From: Blasia pusilla
Lineage: Eukaryota > Marchantiophyta > Marchantiopsida > Blasiales
Reading direction: 5' to 3'
Assembly: GCA_050084515.1 (NCBI GenBank)
Contig: CM114273.1
Location: 15,190,001 to 15,254,000, forward strand
DNA length: 64,000 nucleotides
Part shown: one piece after another, positions 12,721-24,095 of the stretch
Layout: each line of letters opens with the position of its first letter
How positions within the stretch are numbered: the stretch's first letter is position 1
Program-made: the position numbers and the translations under genes
The notes under the pieces: model-generated
Databases searched by the model: none
Seen by the model: the letters and a program-made list of their open reading frames with translations, nothing else
Told to the model about the DNA's origin: nothing

Positions 12721-13061
12721 GGGGAAGCCAGAAAATAGACTAGGCTTCCTCAGTCTTTCACGTTGTCCGAAGCAATGAGGACCCCATCGATGGGTCCTCA
12801 TCAAAGTTCCTTGAGAGTTGGTGATGTTGTTGGTGTGCAGGCACAGAGGGCGATGGGAGAAGCGAGTGCGACGACTCCTATTGTCGATGCTCATGAGGGG
12901 CATATGTCGAGCACGTTGTTGGGGGCGGCCACCGTTGTGTACCGCACTCCTTTATTTTCTGCTTCCGATGTTATGACATTGGGAGGTACGCCCGCGACGC
13001 TTTTCGGCTGGCCGCTTCGCTATGTGAGCGCGGAGTTGGAGTTCCTGCATCACGTTCAAAG
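12721..13061 (+). other. gag-protease linker
   Basis: A 100-codon frame overlaps (12763-13065) but has no recognised domain. By position it is the spacer between the nucleocapsid region and the protease of the same polyprotein. Confidence 0.45.
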
Positions 13062-13604
13062 GTGATTGCAGAGGAGGTGATGGACCTGCCCTTGGAGCGG
13101 ATGCTCGGACCGTCCACGTCAGATTCATGGCAGGCTGCGGCTGCTAGGATGGTGGAGATGCCCGCTAGACCCGTGATAGAGCGTGCCATGGCTTCTCCTG
13201 GTGTTCTGTTGTTGGATAACCAAGGAGAGGTCTTCCAGTTGGTGAGTCTTGGAGGTAGAGCTTTTAGTCCGCAACGCGTCTTGTTGGATTCAGGAGCGCA
13301 ACCCCTAATGTTGGGGAAAGCGTCATTCAGAGGATTGGGCTTGACAAGAGCCGATGTGGAGCGTTGTCCATTCTAGATACATACATCCTTGGGTGGAGCG
13401 AGTACCACACAGTATATCATCCGACAGGAGGTCGTGGTGAGGATTCGCTCGGGACATCCTACAGATGAGTCCGTGGTGCGCGCCAAGGCGATAGTGACAG
13501 ATATAGAGTCCTATGACGTCTTGGTTGGTGGAGCAGTGTTATACCCGATGGGATTTTCCTTGGATTACTGGGAGGAGTCAGCGTCCTATAGACCAGGATG
13601 GTAG
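13062..13604 (+). pseudogene. gypsy aspartic protease
   Basis: RVLLDSGAQPLMLG (catalytic Asp at 13287-13289) is the D-S-G-A active site of a retropepsin. TDIESYDVLVGGAVLYP, about 80 residues later, corresponds to the family's second conserved block. One stop (TAG at about 13374) splits the domain. It matures the gag-pol polyprotein in live relatives. The frame leads on into the methyltransferase after a linker. Confidence 0.8.
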
Positions 13605-13652
13605 TCAGGTGATGGGCGCCTTAGCTCATTACCCGTTCAATTCATAGGTGCA

Positions 13653-14440
13653 GTGATCAAGCAACGGCCAGGAGAGATGGCGACCTTAGCAGCATTTAGC
13701 AATGCCATCACTTGGTCTAGTGATTTGATTGAGAGACATGTCCATGCAGAGGATACTCCCATTCTTGACATTTCTATGGAGAGGAGTGTTATGGTAGCTG
13801 CATCATTCCGTGGAGGAGAGGTGCCGTTGTGGGGCTCGACTAAGGAGCTTCGACAATTGGCAGATGAGCACGTGCAGACCGCGTGGATCGAGGCATTTGC
13901 ACCAGAGCGTGACGGGTCTGAGGAACCCGAGGTAGCAGGGAGTGCTACGATGACACCCTTGGATACCACACCCATTGGGTGGTGTACCCCCGAGGAGGGT
14001 ATTCGAGTGTTAGATTTCTTTGGAGGGATTAGCATTGGGTTAGCTGCTATTTTGCAGGCAGGAGTGCGAGTACAGCAGTACATGTATGTGGAGAGTGATG
14101 ATGTTGCGAGGCGCGTCTCACTACGACATGTGGCGGAGTTACGCCTACGTTTTCCCGACTTATTTATGCGTCGCGATCTGGGATACGAGTTCCCCCGAGG
14201 ATATTTACCGTTGTTGGGGCGCAGGACTTAGAGCGGGTAGGGACCATTGATTTGGTCATTGCCGGTTGGCCATGTCAGGGCCAATCAAGTGTTGGACGAG
14301 GCAGCGGGTTGGCTGACACTAGGTCCAGGTTGTTTTGGGAGATGTTGAGGGTCTTACGGCGATTCTGAAGCACCGATCTCGTTCTCGACCTATTCGGAGA
14401 ATGTGCCGATCTTAGGAGACTCGGATCGGAGGTGCGGTAA
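13653..14440 (+). pseudogene. DNMT3/DRM-like C5-cytosine methyltransferase, N-terminal half
   Basis: After a linker of about 110 codons comes motif I, VLDFFGG (14007-14027), the S-adenosylmethionine-binding loop. YVESDD follows at the position of the acidic motif II. After a frameshift near 14200, DLVIAGWPCQGQS carries the catalytic Pro-Cys of motif IV (Cys codon 14273-14275), with RLFWEMLRVL downstream as in DNMT3/DRM enzymes. A further frameshift leads to ENVPILGDSDRR, the ENV motif VI (14397-14405). The domain then stops at the transposon junction; motifs VIII-X resume at about 26.5 kb. Its place between protease and RT shows it is part of the pol polyprotein. Working relatives methylate cytosine in DNA. 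Family assignment rests on motif order and spacing. Confidence 0.85.
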
Positions 14441-14445
14441 GACGA

Positions 14446-14510
14446 GAGGAAGAGAGGAAGAGAGGAGAGGAGAGAGGAAGAGAGGAGAGAGAGAGAGAGA
14501 AACTACCTTC
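14446..14510 (+). repeat. Left GA-rich terminal inverted repeat candidate
   Basis: The 24 bases 14446-14469 (GAGGAAG-AGAGGAAG-AGAGGAGAG pattern) are the exact reverse complement of 26431-26454. Both lie at the edges of the inserted transposon. The sequence is low-complexity, so chance or convergence is possible. Confidence 0.45.
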
Positions 14511-14844
14511 AACCGAAATAGATACTTTTTTTTTAAGAGTTTTGTTGGGTTGAAGAGAGGAAACTTTTGTGTGAATTTTTTTGCACTTTTTTGTTCATTT
14601 ATTAAACAATCCCACAGTTTTTTTTCCTCTTCCATATTTTGGCAACCCCTGTGAGTCCGACGAGTTGCAAATTGCACAAAATTTACAAAACTGAAAAATC
14701 AGTGGAATCATAAGTGTGGAACCAATCACTTTTTCCATCCAAGGTCTGGAAAAAATCTATCATTTGCCCCGGGCTGAATAGAGTTCAAGCTCAAAGTGAA
14801 GGTTGAGGAAAAATAAAAGTACAATCTAAAACCTCATTTTGCAT

Positions 14845-17800
14845 CCTCAAAGTGGTTTGTTTAAAATACTTCGCACTTCTTTGAGGGACAGAATTGGTTG
14901 GTGGATTCCTACTCCTACCTCCGACTCTCTTAAAACTACCAACAACACATAGTACATGTGCTTACAAGGGAAATACCTTTTTCCACTTGTCTCTCTTTGG
15001 ACAAAGTCATCACATGAACATGTGGGAAAGCAACAGATGTGCACCACATACACCCCTGTGACACTTGAATTTACAGTGTTGTTCCTAACCCAATACATCC
15101 TTCCTATTCCATTGCCACTCAGGACATCTTTCGTGGCGATGATCTCCATTTTTGCCTCCCGAGCTGCTGCAATTCGCTTTGCTCTCTCCACCGTTGGCCT
15201 GCACATTATGTTTCTCTTCACCCCATTTCTAGACTCAAACAGAAATAATGGATTGAGATCATCCACCTTCTCCGGGTACATGTTGACATCAATCTTGGGT
15301 TGAATACAAAATGCGAAGGTCTCGTAATCTGAACATGCTCCGAACTTCCCCCGTCTACGAGTCTGAAACCGGCACTTGTAAGATTGTCCACTTCGTCTTG
15401 AGTGCAGTTCGTGCCTGCGGCGATGGGCCAAATCGTGGGGATATTCTCGGGAGCTCTTATGGCAGCGGATAAGACTTCCGAAAGCGCAAGATTCATTTGG
15501 GCGGAAGAAGTACTTCAATTGATCCCGGTCCTCGTGAAACGATCAAAGGTTTTGAGTCCCCAAAACCCGGCAGAGGTCATCAGTCCTTATGCAGTTCTTA
15601 TTTAGGAAAGTGCCGCATGCTCTCCTAATGCCATCAGATCTGCCCTGCAGTGGGTCCACGATCCTGGGTTGCTCCGAGATATATGCCACCGTTTTAGGTT
15701 GCAATCCACCTCCATTACGAATCCCATATTGTTGAACCACCCGGTGCGAGGATGTTGCAAACTTCAAAGAACGGAGGGCTTTTGAAATAAAACATTCACT
15801 GATTTTGGAGAAGTAACTCCATCACGGATTTGGGACGGGTCCGGGGTCCCCAAATACCTGGGCGGTGTAATTTCCTCATCCAAATCAATCACCGGATTCG
15901 TTCCTCGATGCTACCTCTTCACTTGCCTGAAGTCAAGATACTTATCTGGTCTCCACGAGTCTCGTTCGGACTGCTCTACCACCATCTGTATGGGACGTCT
16001 TGAAACCCGCCCATGAATATCCCCACCTATGTATGCGTCTTGCTCGAGTGGAGTTCACTACGCACCGGTTGAAGGCCGACATTTTTCATCACCATATCTC
16101 ACGGCCCATACGACATAGAGCTCGAGATCGACGGCCCTTTTCCTTTTGTTATGCCTTTTGTGAGAAAGATATGGGATCTTTGCAGAGTGTAGCATTGCTC
16201 TTGCTTGGTCTTGTTGGCATGCCTCCACAAGTGAAATTCGTTGGCATGCTTGTGACGACCTCCAAGAGGAATGAACACTTTCTACTCCACTTGTGTTGGG
16301 GCAGAGGGCATTTTCATGAACGTTCAATCCCCGCAGAAGCAACGGCAATGTTAGAAGGAGCGAAAATAACCCAAGAGTCAAAGAAATAAGCGACTGCCGG
16401 AACCAGGCGGGTTGCAGGCCGAGGCATCCCATGAGCGACTCTGCGACCCGTCGGGTCCCGGCGTGTTGTAACCTTAAACCCACCTCGCAACCCGTCGGAA
16501 CCCGGCGGGTTGTAAGGCCGAGGCATCCATGAGCGACTCGTGACCCGCCGGGTCCCAGCGGGTTGCACACTCGGGACGACACCAAACATCTGGATGCAAC
16601 CCGTCGGTTTCCGTCGGGTTGCACCCTTGGGCAACCCGTCAGTTTCCGTCGAGTTGCACACTCGGGCAACCCGTCACATCCGACAGCTTGCTTGGTTTCT
16701 TGGGTTTGAAATCCATATAATTCCCACGCTTCTCATCCTGAGCTACAACTTTACAAACAATTCTCAGTGTGAGCTTGACAAGACAAAATAGTGAACTCAC
16801 CTGCCGCATGAAGTTTCCCCATTGTCTCATACGTACAATCCACCAACTCAACCAAGAGCACAACTCTTTGTACTTCCCCTCAATCGCATGCTTCCTCCAC
16901 CACCCATGAAGTTCTTCCTGGCATTCCATGGCCTGCTTCAAGGTTTTCCTGTCCTTGCAGCGTTGGAGTAGAGTGACATGCTATGTCCTCTTATTCTCCT
17001 TGATGCAAGATTTGGTGTACCGGGTCACAGACTATTGCCAATGGAAAGCATCCGACCTTTCCCTCTCGGGTTGAACCTCTCCACCCCAGAACACTTCCCG
17101 GATAGCAATCCACCCAGGTTGTGCATTATCCGCCATGAACCCATAAATTTCCAAAGGTGGCCTTTTGTTTTCCTTCACCACCTCCAGTAAGAGTAACCAG
17201 CACATCTTCAAACTGCCAACGTCTTCTGCCTTTACTTCACAGACAAATCTAGTTTTGAGTCCCTTCTCCACATGGTCATAAACGTGAGCACCCATCGTCA
17301 CCCATCCGTTCAGCACTCTGTAGCAAATATCAAAGCTTACCCAGCTCCCGTAAAGATCTTCCCCTTCCCTCATTCGATCTATAAGATCGAGGCCACTCGA
17401 CGAACCTGTGGTTGACATTTTGAAGACATAGGCCCTAGATCCCTCGCCTCCTTGGCCCATGAACTGCCATCTCTGAATGAATGGAAATCTGGAGTTGGCC
17501 TTGACTCTGGCGATGGCATCCATTTCGGCCGTCTTTCCATCCAGAACTCGTATTTGATGCAGCAAATTCCGGAAGCATTCAGGATCAGCGAGAAATGCGA
17601 GATTTTCTCCTCAACCGCCGTGAGGAGAAAATCACGGCGGTTTCTCCTCAACCGCCGTGATCTCGCCCTGTCCAGGGATTCCAAGCAATTGTTCACAAAT
17701 TTGTGATGTCGTTGTGAGCTTGATCACTCCGGGCTTTGAACCCGGAGAGTTTCTGTAGACCTCGGCTACTTTCTTCGCCACATCCTCCTTGATGTGTCTC

Positions 17801-18727
17801 TGAATTGCATCGGTCACAGGATGAGTGTGGGAGCCAACATGAACTGCCAGCCTTGTGTACTCTGACGTGGAGCCCAAGTCGTGGACAATGAAAAATATGT
17901 ATGCAGGACATGCTCCAACGCACAAGGGCGATCCCTGACAATGAGGACATTGATGGCCTCCCGGCGGTATGGTGGCACCGACCTCGTATGGAGTTTCTGC
18001 ATTCTTGGGAGGGAATTGCGACGTATTGACTCGCCCGTTGCGCTCTAGATACGGGCATGCTGGACTTCTACACTCCAAGGCTCCCACGCATTGGCGGCGG
18101 GAGACAATCCAAGGACCATCTGGAATTGAAGCACTGGTCCGTTGAAGCCTGCACCATCGATGACAATCAGACTTTCTGTCCATACCCTTCAGGCGTCCTC
18201 CATCCTTCTTTTGAGCAAGAGCAGCAAGTGGAGGCAACTCAAAAATGCAATTACCATAAATGCGTGGCGGACTCGTCAACAAGAATGTGCTTGAACATTT
18301 TCAAGGGCAGAGACGAAAAGCAAACCATTGCCACGATACTCGCAAGAGGAACGAGTAGGCGGACGAGAGGGCCCGATTGGTGCCGAAGCAGATCCACGAG
18401 GTTGATAATATCCGGAATCTCTCTTGGAAAAACAACATTATTCTGGCGTGCGGTTGGAGTCGGCCGGATCTGCAGAGCTTGGAGTTGCAAACGAGAGCTC
18501 GGAGCACTAGGAAATTCTAGACCGTCTACTTGGGAAACAGACAAATTGAGGGGGCCGTAAACTCAGTATTGACCATTTGGTAGAGGTAGGAGATTCCATA
18601 CTTTACGGTCTAAGGTCACTGGCTGGACTGTCTCACCTATTATGTCTTCCGTACCGTCCACCCTAACATCTTTGGATACAAAGATGGTTCCAATTTGAAG
18701 AAGAAATCGAAGACAGAAAATTTTCAT
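14845..18727 (-). pseudogene. D-D-E (MULE-like) transposase with SWIM zinc finger, decayed
   Basis: The minus-strand reading starts MKIFCLRFLL at 18727. A Cys-rich part (18.28-17.66 kb) has CRSPACPYLE and GHQCPHCQGSPLC, then VGSHTHPV. The catalytic-like core (17565-16801) has VSFDICYRVLNGW (first Asp), GFMADNAQPGWIAIREVFW (second Asp) and a C-terminal block ending RMRQWGNFMRQ. A GTGAGT donor follows (16800-16795) and the intron holds hairpin repeats. The last part (15518-14845) has CSCDDF...FPCKHMYYVL, a SWIM finger (C-x-C...C-x-H), and ends at a stop. In live relatives the protein would cut and move the element. It is broken by stops (for example after NGQY and near FHWQ) and frameshifts. 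Superfamily: MULE-like by the DNA/QPGW-IREVF text; KDZ-type transposases also carry SWIM fingers and remain an alternative. Confidence 0.65.
16389..16690. repeat. Hairpin-repeat cluster 1 (about 7 copies)
   Basis: Copies of a palindromic unit with consensus arms GCAACCCGTCGG / CCGACGGGTTGC around 3 nt, here with variant arms such as CCCGCCGGG...CCCAGCGGG. They lie just downstream of the transposase splice donor, in the presumed intron. Confidence 0.8.
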
Positions 18728-18862
18728 CCATTGCTATGAAAGACTCACGAGCTTGGGGTCGAATGATTTCCGATTGAGGAAGGGCCGCGGATGATTGCCA
18801 CAAGTGAGCTTAACATAATTATCCATTCAAGAAGATTCCAACGGAGGAGCGAGAATGAGAAT

Positions 18863-18874
18863 ATTTAATTTATA
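18863..18874 (-). promoter_or_regulatory. TATA box candidate of the transposase gene
   Basis: On the minus strand this reads TATAAATTAAAT, about 140 bases upstream of the first ATG at 18727. Spacing is normal for a plant core promoter. Confidence 0.45.
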
Positions 18875-19019
18875 GTGAATAGGAAATGGATACTCTTTGA
18901 TTTTTTGACAAGATGAATTCGTGGGTGACATTGTATCGACACAATGGATCCACCAGAACACATTCAATTTTGTTGCAATATGTTACCGGATTTGGGAAGC
19001 AGAGGGTTGCGCATCACAC

Positions 19020-19430
19020 TTGGAACCCGTCGGAGTCCTGGTATTTCAGAAATTACCCGAAGCTAGCCGAAGCCTGCAACCCGTCGGCATCGGACGGGTT
19101 GCACGCTCGCTAAACATTGTCGAAGCGAGCAACCCGTCGCTCTCCGATGAGTTGCTCAAATACCGATCCTTCTTGCCCGAAGATGGAGGCCAACCCGTCG
19201 GTCTCCGGCGGGTTGCTCCGCGACGCGCAAATGGCGGCGTACCCAGATGGCGGAGGCGCGCAACATGTCGGTCTCAACGGGTTGCGCGGGAACCTCGCGT
19301 TCTTTTCGAAGGCAGCGGAGCCGCTCAACCCGTCAGTCTCCGACGGGTTGCTCGCGCACGTGGCGATGGACACAGGATGGCGGAGCCGCGCAACCTGTTG
19401 GACTCCGACGGGTTGCCATTTTTCACGTCC
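19020..19430. repeat. Hairpin-repeat cluster 2 (about 7 copies)
   Basis: Copies such as GCAACCCGTCGG-CATC-GGACGGGTTGC and CAACCCGTCAG-TCT-CCGACGGGTTG lie between the two divergent gene starts, upstream of the plus-strand TATA box. Both strands appear open here only because the repeats lack stops. Confidence 0.8.
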
Positions 19431-19505
19431 GGACTTCCGTAACATCCGGCACGTCGCCGTCGAAAGGACGACGGGACCCAACGGTCAGCCCAACGGCTAG
19501 AAAAG

Positions 19506-19513
19506 TATAAATA
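19506..19513 (+). promoter_or_regulatory. TATA box candidate of the plus-strand transposon gene
   Basis: AAAAGTATAAATAGGGC is a strong TATAAATA core element. It lies about 250 bases upstream of the first sustained ATG frame at 19759 and about 640 bases from the minus-strand TATA candidate, giving a divergent promoter arrangement. Confidence 0.55.
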
Positions 19514-20954
19514 GGGCAGAAATCGCTCATTTCCGGTTTCTCATTTCGCGATCTTCATTCCTCACTCCTCACTATCCGCAGCGGCGATCGAATACAAAGG
19601 GCATTTCACACGGCGACACATCGCGAGTCGATAGGAGGAACGAGGCGAGCGGTTCGACCGGCGATAGCGGGACGATTCGAGCTCCCATCTCGACATCAGC
19701 AAGGCGATCGATCAAGGAATTAAATGCGTGGACAGAGGTGGAGGCATTTCCGGCAAAAATGACGAGGAAAAAACACAAGCCAACAAGTCAGGGAGCTTCA
19801 CTCCCAAGTCCATTAGGACTCTGCGCCCGCTTCTCCTGGGCCTCGTTCGGCGAATGAAATTAGGCAGCAGGAAATCGAGGAGCGGAAAGGGAAGCGGAGA
19901 TGCACAACCAAATGCTTCTGCGTAGAGGCGTGTTCAAGAGGCGCTAGATAAACGTAAGCAGAGGCGGAGACGCCGCAGCCTTGAAGAAAAGGATCGCCGG
20001 ATTTAAAAGAGAGAAAAGAAGCGCTGACGCGCGTCGGTGAGGAGGGGGAATTGGCTAAAGCGAGGAGGGAAAAGCGATAGCCATTGCGATAGCCCAGCCC
20101 ATCCAACCGCAAGTGTTGAGATGCGGGAAATGTCCCCACGAAGTCGGGGACACAATCAACATAGTGGAAACTCTGAAGTTGAAATCGATGGCGGCGAGGT
20201 CATGAGGACCGCCGGCGTGGAGATGGTGGACATGGCGAAGAAGCCGGAGAGCGGTCATTCGACTCCAAGCCCGTGGAGGACATCGACCTCTATCGGATCG
20301 ACGAGTTTCGGTCGATTTGCCAGCCTCTGTCTCGGACAAGTTAGCTGGTCAAGAAACCGACCCCACTTTCGAGCGGGTAAGAGAGGTTCTGGGTTTTTTT
20401 AATTATGTGAATTGCAATTCATTGGGATTTCATGTGTAGCTTATTCCTCTTGTCCCGGTTCTGACATGTGGTAAAGCAGATGGCACTCATGGAGGGCCAC
20501 AACGCCCCGAGGATTCCACTCTGCCGATTGCGGACAATGGAATACGTCCGCGAAATCAGATCCGGCGAGGACATCATAAAGCTTAAACAATCGGGCGGCG
20601 ACAAAGCATCTCGTCGCGCTTTCCTCCCTTCTATGTTCAGCCTTACGACGAGCATGGAACCCAAGCTCTGGTTACCGAGGAGGACTTGGAAAAGCTCGAC
20701 ACATTCTGGAGGATGCGAGACCAGGACTTCAGAAGGCAAGTTGAGGGCACGAAATTTAGCCTGGATGAGGAATGCATTTCTTCATCTCGGGATGGGAATC
20801 ACAGTTCATGGCGTGGACCAAGTTTGCGGAGGAGCGGCCCAACTCATTGGAGGCACATTTTGCGTGAAGGCGGTGGTCCTTCATCCATACCCTCATCACA
20901 TGGCGGCGGTGGAGATGGCAATGCATGCCATGAACACGTGAGTATCTTTAACAT

Positions 20955-21620
20955 TTTCGCAACTCGTCGGACTTCGACGAGTTGCTCGATTGATGAATGG
21001 GTTAGGTTTGTTTTTGCCGAAAGAAACTCATCAGACTCCGATGGGTTGCTCGACTGCACGCTTTTTCGGATCTTTTTTTAAGATTGCAACTCGTCGGACT
21101 CCGACGACTTGTTTGATTGAACATAGATTTAACTAGTTTTGGCCCAAAGCAAACCGTCGAGTCCGACGGGTTGTTGTAGCCGCCTTGTGAGGATGTTTTT
21201 TGAAGAATGCAACTCGTCAGACTCCGACGAGTTGTTCGAGTGAATGCAGGTTTAGAAGGTTTTTTCCCCAAAGCAACCCGTCGGAGTCCGACGGGTTGCT
21301 TGCCTCGAAACTGTTTTTGGCCGAAATCAACCCGTCGGACTCCGACGGGTTGCTTTGGGGAGAAAACCTTCTAAACCTGCAGTCACTCGAGCAACTCATC
21401 GGAGTCCGACGGGTTGCATTCTTAAAAGAACACCCTCACAAGGGGGCCTATCGAGCAACCCGTCGGACTCCGACGGTTTGCTTACCAGGCATTAGCAAAT
21501 CTGAATGCAATCCGTCGGACTCCGACGGGTTGCATCATTAAGCTCGTTGCTAGAATCCGACCTTGAGATGTGACGACCCGTCGGAGTCCGACGGGTTGCA
21601 GAAACCCATGTAATTTCCAG
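20955..21620. repeat. Hairpin-repeat cluster 3 (about 11 copies), intronic
   Basis: The densest cluster, inside the presumed intron 20938-21640. Many copies are perfect: arms GCAACCCGTCGG and CCGACGGGTTGC with loop ACT or AGT. Several show paired changes in both arms, for example AACTCGTCGG...CGACGAGTT near 20960. Spacing is irregular, about 20-60 bases. Confidence 0.9.
21183..21443. repeat. Long inverted repeat built from hairpin-bearing units
   Basis: The left arm (from about 21183 to 21300) pairs with the right arm (about 21327 to 21443). Examples are TGCAGGTTTAGAAGGTTTT versus AAAACCTTCTAAACCTGCA, and CTTGTGAGGATG versus CACCCTCACAAG. Each arm contains two of the short hairpins, so small palindromes are nested in a larger one. 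Confidence 0.75.
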
Positions 21621-23734
21621 ACGGGTTGAGTTTGGATGTGCAGGATTGTATCGGAGGGGAATGTCACCCACCACTGGATCCAAGACTGCGATCGGGTGAG
21701 GAAGGTGCTAACGACGCACCCGAGAAATCTGAGGGGTTCTTGGGCAATGCCCTCGTCAATCAATCTTTGGCAAAGGGTGCTCAGATTAAGAAGAAAACTT
21801 GGGCAAACAAGTTTATTTCTCAAGATGCGGCCGTAACCATCCTTTCTGGTCGAAGATTCAGGCGCAAGAAAAGCGCCGCTGGGACCGAGTGGAGCGGAGG
21901 GAGAAGGTATCTACGCCTGGAGCGCATAAAATTCATCAAGCCGCAGATGATCTGCCGCAACGAAATACACGGCGAGCAAGATGTAGCGATACATCAAGCA
22001 TTCTCAACCCCGAACTTGGTCCGGAGTTCTACAAGGAGTCAAGGCGATTATCAAGCGCGAAGAAGAGGGATGAAGATCCGCATGGTCGGATTGGGGAGAA
22101 AGTGTCGCTGGATCGCGTGCATCGATTTGCGTTGTCCGGGATAAGCGAGTTCAGGAGGATACGATCGATGAAAATCAGTCTCGAGGGCTCGAGAGGCCTG
22201 AAGAGGCGCACACCATCCTCGGGTGTGTCTGCGATCCGATGATCTCGCATTGGCTCGCGAATGGTCATTCGGGACGCGTTGGTAATCGTGAAGTCCCGTC
22301 GACGGGCATGATGCAAGCGGAGCTCAGAAGATTGGAGCCCATTCCGCCGAAAGCAAACCTTGAAAGTTGTGGAGATTACGAGGTTTGGCTCGACGACATC
22401 CGGGACAAGCCAACAAAAAACCCAAGATTCAAGACCATGTTCAAGGTTTGCGTCCTCCCTCAGGCAGAGCTTGACGAAGAAGTAGAGGGGAACAAACGGG
22501 ATCAAGCGAAGAAGAAACGAGATCTACAGGAGCAGACGGCCGATTCTGTTCGATTAAAAGTCGCCCAACGGATGGTCTTGGTACCTCGTCCCTTTGTGAA
22601 GAACGCAGTGCGTGGGGAAAATTACCGGTAGCCTTGAAGTTGTGGGCTTTGCCGCGCGGATGCGAGACATTCTCCATGTCGACGTGGAGATGGGGCAGGA
22701 CATGTCCGATTGGGAGGTGGAGAATTGCCCCATTTGGCTCGACTTCAACGACCCTGAAGACATCACGGATAAGGACTTACGAGTGCTTCATGATGCAGTG
22801 GCCTCAGGACAAGACGACATCCCCAATTTCGTCCACCAAGACTTCTTCGGAGGAGATCTAAGAAGAAGCAGGCCACGAGCAGTGAGTTGGCTTCAAGGTC
22901 CGGACAGCCAAAGACAAATCCACAGCGGGTCTCAAAGGCAAGGCGAGGGGAGGGAAAAATTCAGAGGCCGAGTCTTCCCACAGAGAGGCTGAAGATTCAA
23001 GGCCAGAGGCGGATTCGTCCGGACGAGCGGGGAGAGAGGGTCGAACCAGGTCTCGGCGTAAAAACGCCACAAAATCCGAGGTCATAGAAACCCCGACAAG
23101 CCGTCCCCCAGGCTAGGGAGAAGCGGAAGCGAGAGGTGCCGGGTTGTCCCAAGGAGAATACTGACCCATCGTCCTTGGGAAGACACAGACAAACAACGAC
23201 CGGACAAGCGTCCTCCTTGATTCACTCCTTTCTTTGGATGAGCTAAAGAGCTTGATTCTCAGCGTCGACACCGACCATCGAAAAATTGACAACGTTGGGG
23301 ACGGAAGCTCCACTAAACGTGCACGCTGCTGGGCGGTGAATGGAGTGGTCGAAGAGATGCGGTGGATCTCTTGATCGCCGATCGCCCTCGGGGTTGCGAC
23401 TTTGGGGCGAGAATCCGTCGGACGAGGTACTGAGTGGAATATGCCGCTCACTTATGACCAGATTGCACTTTTGTTCTCCTTTGCGACGCCCTATCGAGTA
23501 GCGAGGGCTTGCTTCTTGGTGTTGGATGGAGGGAGCGAGGGCGAGCTCTTCAACCTCCGGTGCGTCAAGAGGTCGCTAAAGTGGAGGACGGCACAATCGT
23601 GGATCATAAAAAATGAGTACCCACTCCGATCCGCGACAAATCAGATTCGGGTCAGGCTCAATTCCTGTATAATAATTTCAATTATCTTATAATGATGTGT
23701 AGAATGAGAGTCAATCTGGGTTTTTTTTGTCCGT

Positions 23735-24095
23735 GAGCAACCCGTCGGAAGGCGACGGGTTGCTGGCTTAGAGCGGGTTGCTGGCTTAGAGAAGCCCATG
23801 CTTGGCTGAGAGCAACCCATCGGTTTCCGACGGGTTGCATCTTTCCCACATACACAGGGAAAACCGCGGTGTACCTGCAACCCGTTGGAACCCGACGGGT
23901 TGCAGTTGCTTTTGTGTTTTCCCAGATGATTTTGGTTTTTGGATGCAACCCGTCTGATAGCGACGGGTTGCTCTCATGCGAGCATGGGCTGCTCTAGGCC
24001 AGCAACCCGTCGCCTTCCGACGGGTTACATCCAAAAACCAAAATCAACTGGGAAAACCCAAAAGCAACTGCAACACGTCGGACTCCGACAGGTTG
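23735..24095. repeat. Hairpin-repeat cluster 4 (about 6 copies) with inverted duplications
   Basis: Six short hairpins lie in a second presumed intron. Unique spacers between them are themselves inverted copies. One pair is TTTTCCCAGATGATTTTGG (about 23.92 kb) versus its complement at about 24.04 kb. Another is GCTTAGAGAAGCCCATGCTTG versus CGAGCATGGGCTGCTCTAGGC. The copies thus spread with flanking DNA by inverted duplication. Confidence 0.8.

Noticed and set aside
14430-14446. AGGTGCG or GACGAG as the target duplication of the 12-kb transposon
   Set aside because: Each pairs with a site near 26.51-26.53 kb, but they contradict each other and do not abut the inverted GA-rich ends; left open.
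18921-19500. Long plus-strand frames before the TATA box
   Set aside because: Built from hairpin-repeat translation (CNPS/NLSDSDG-like text) and located upstream of the likely transcription start.
21002-21541. Open frames on both strands with repeated peptide NPSDSDGLL
   Set aside because: They are translations of the palindromic hairpin repeats, which have no stops in some frames. The same peptide on both strands shows it is an artefact.
20955-21620. CRISPR-like array of palindromic 27-bp repeats
   Set aside because: Spacing is irregular, repeats diverge with paired changes, the setting is a eukaryotic transposon intron, and there are no cas genes.
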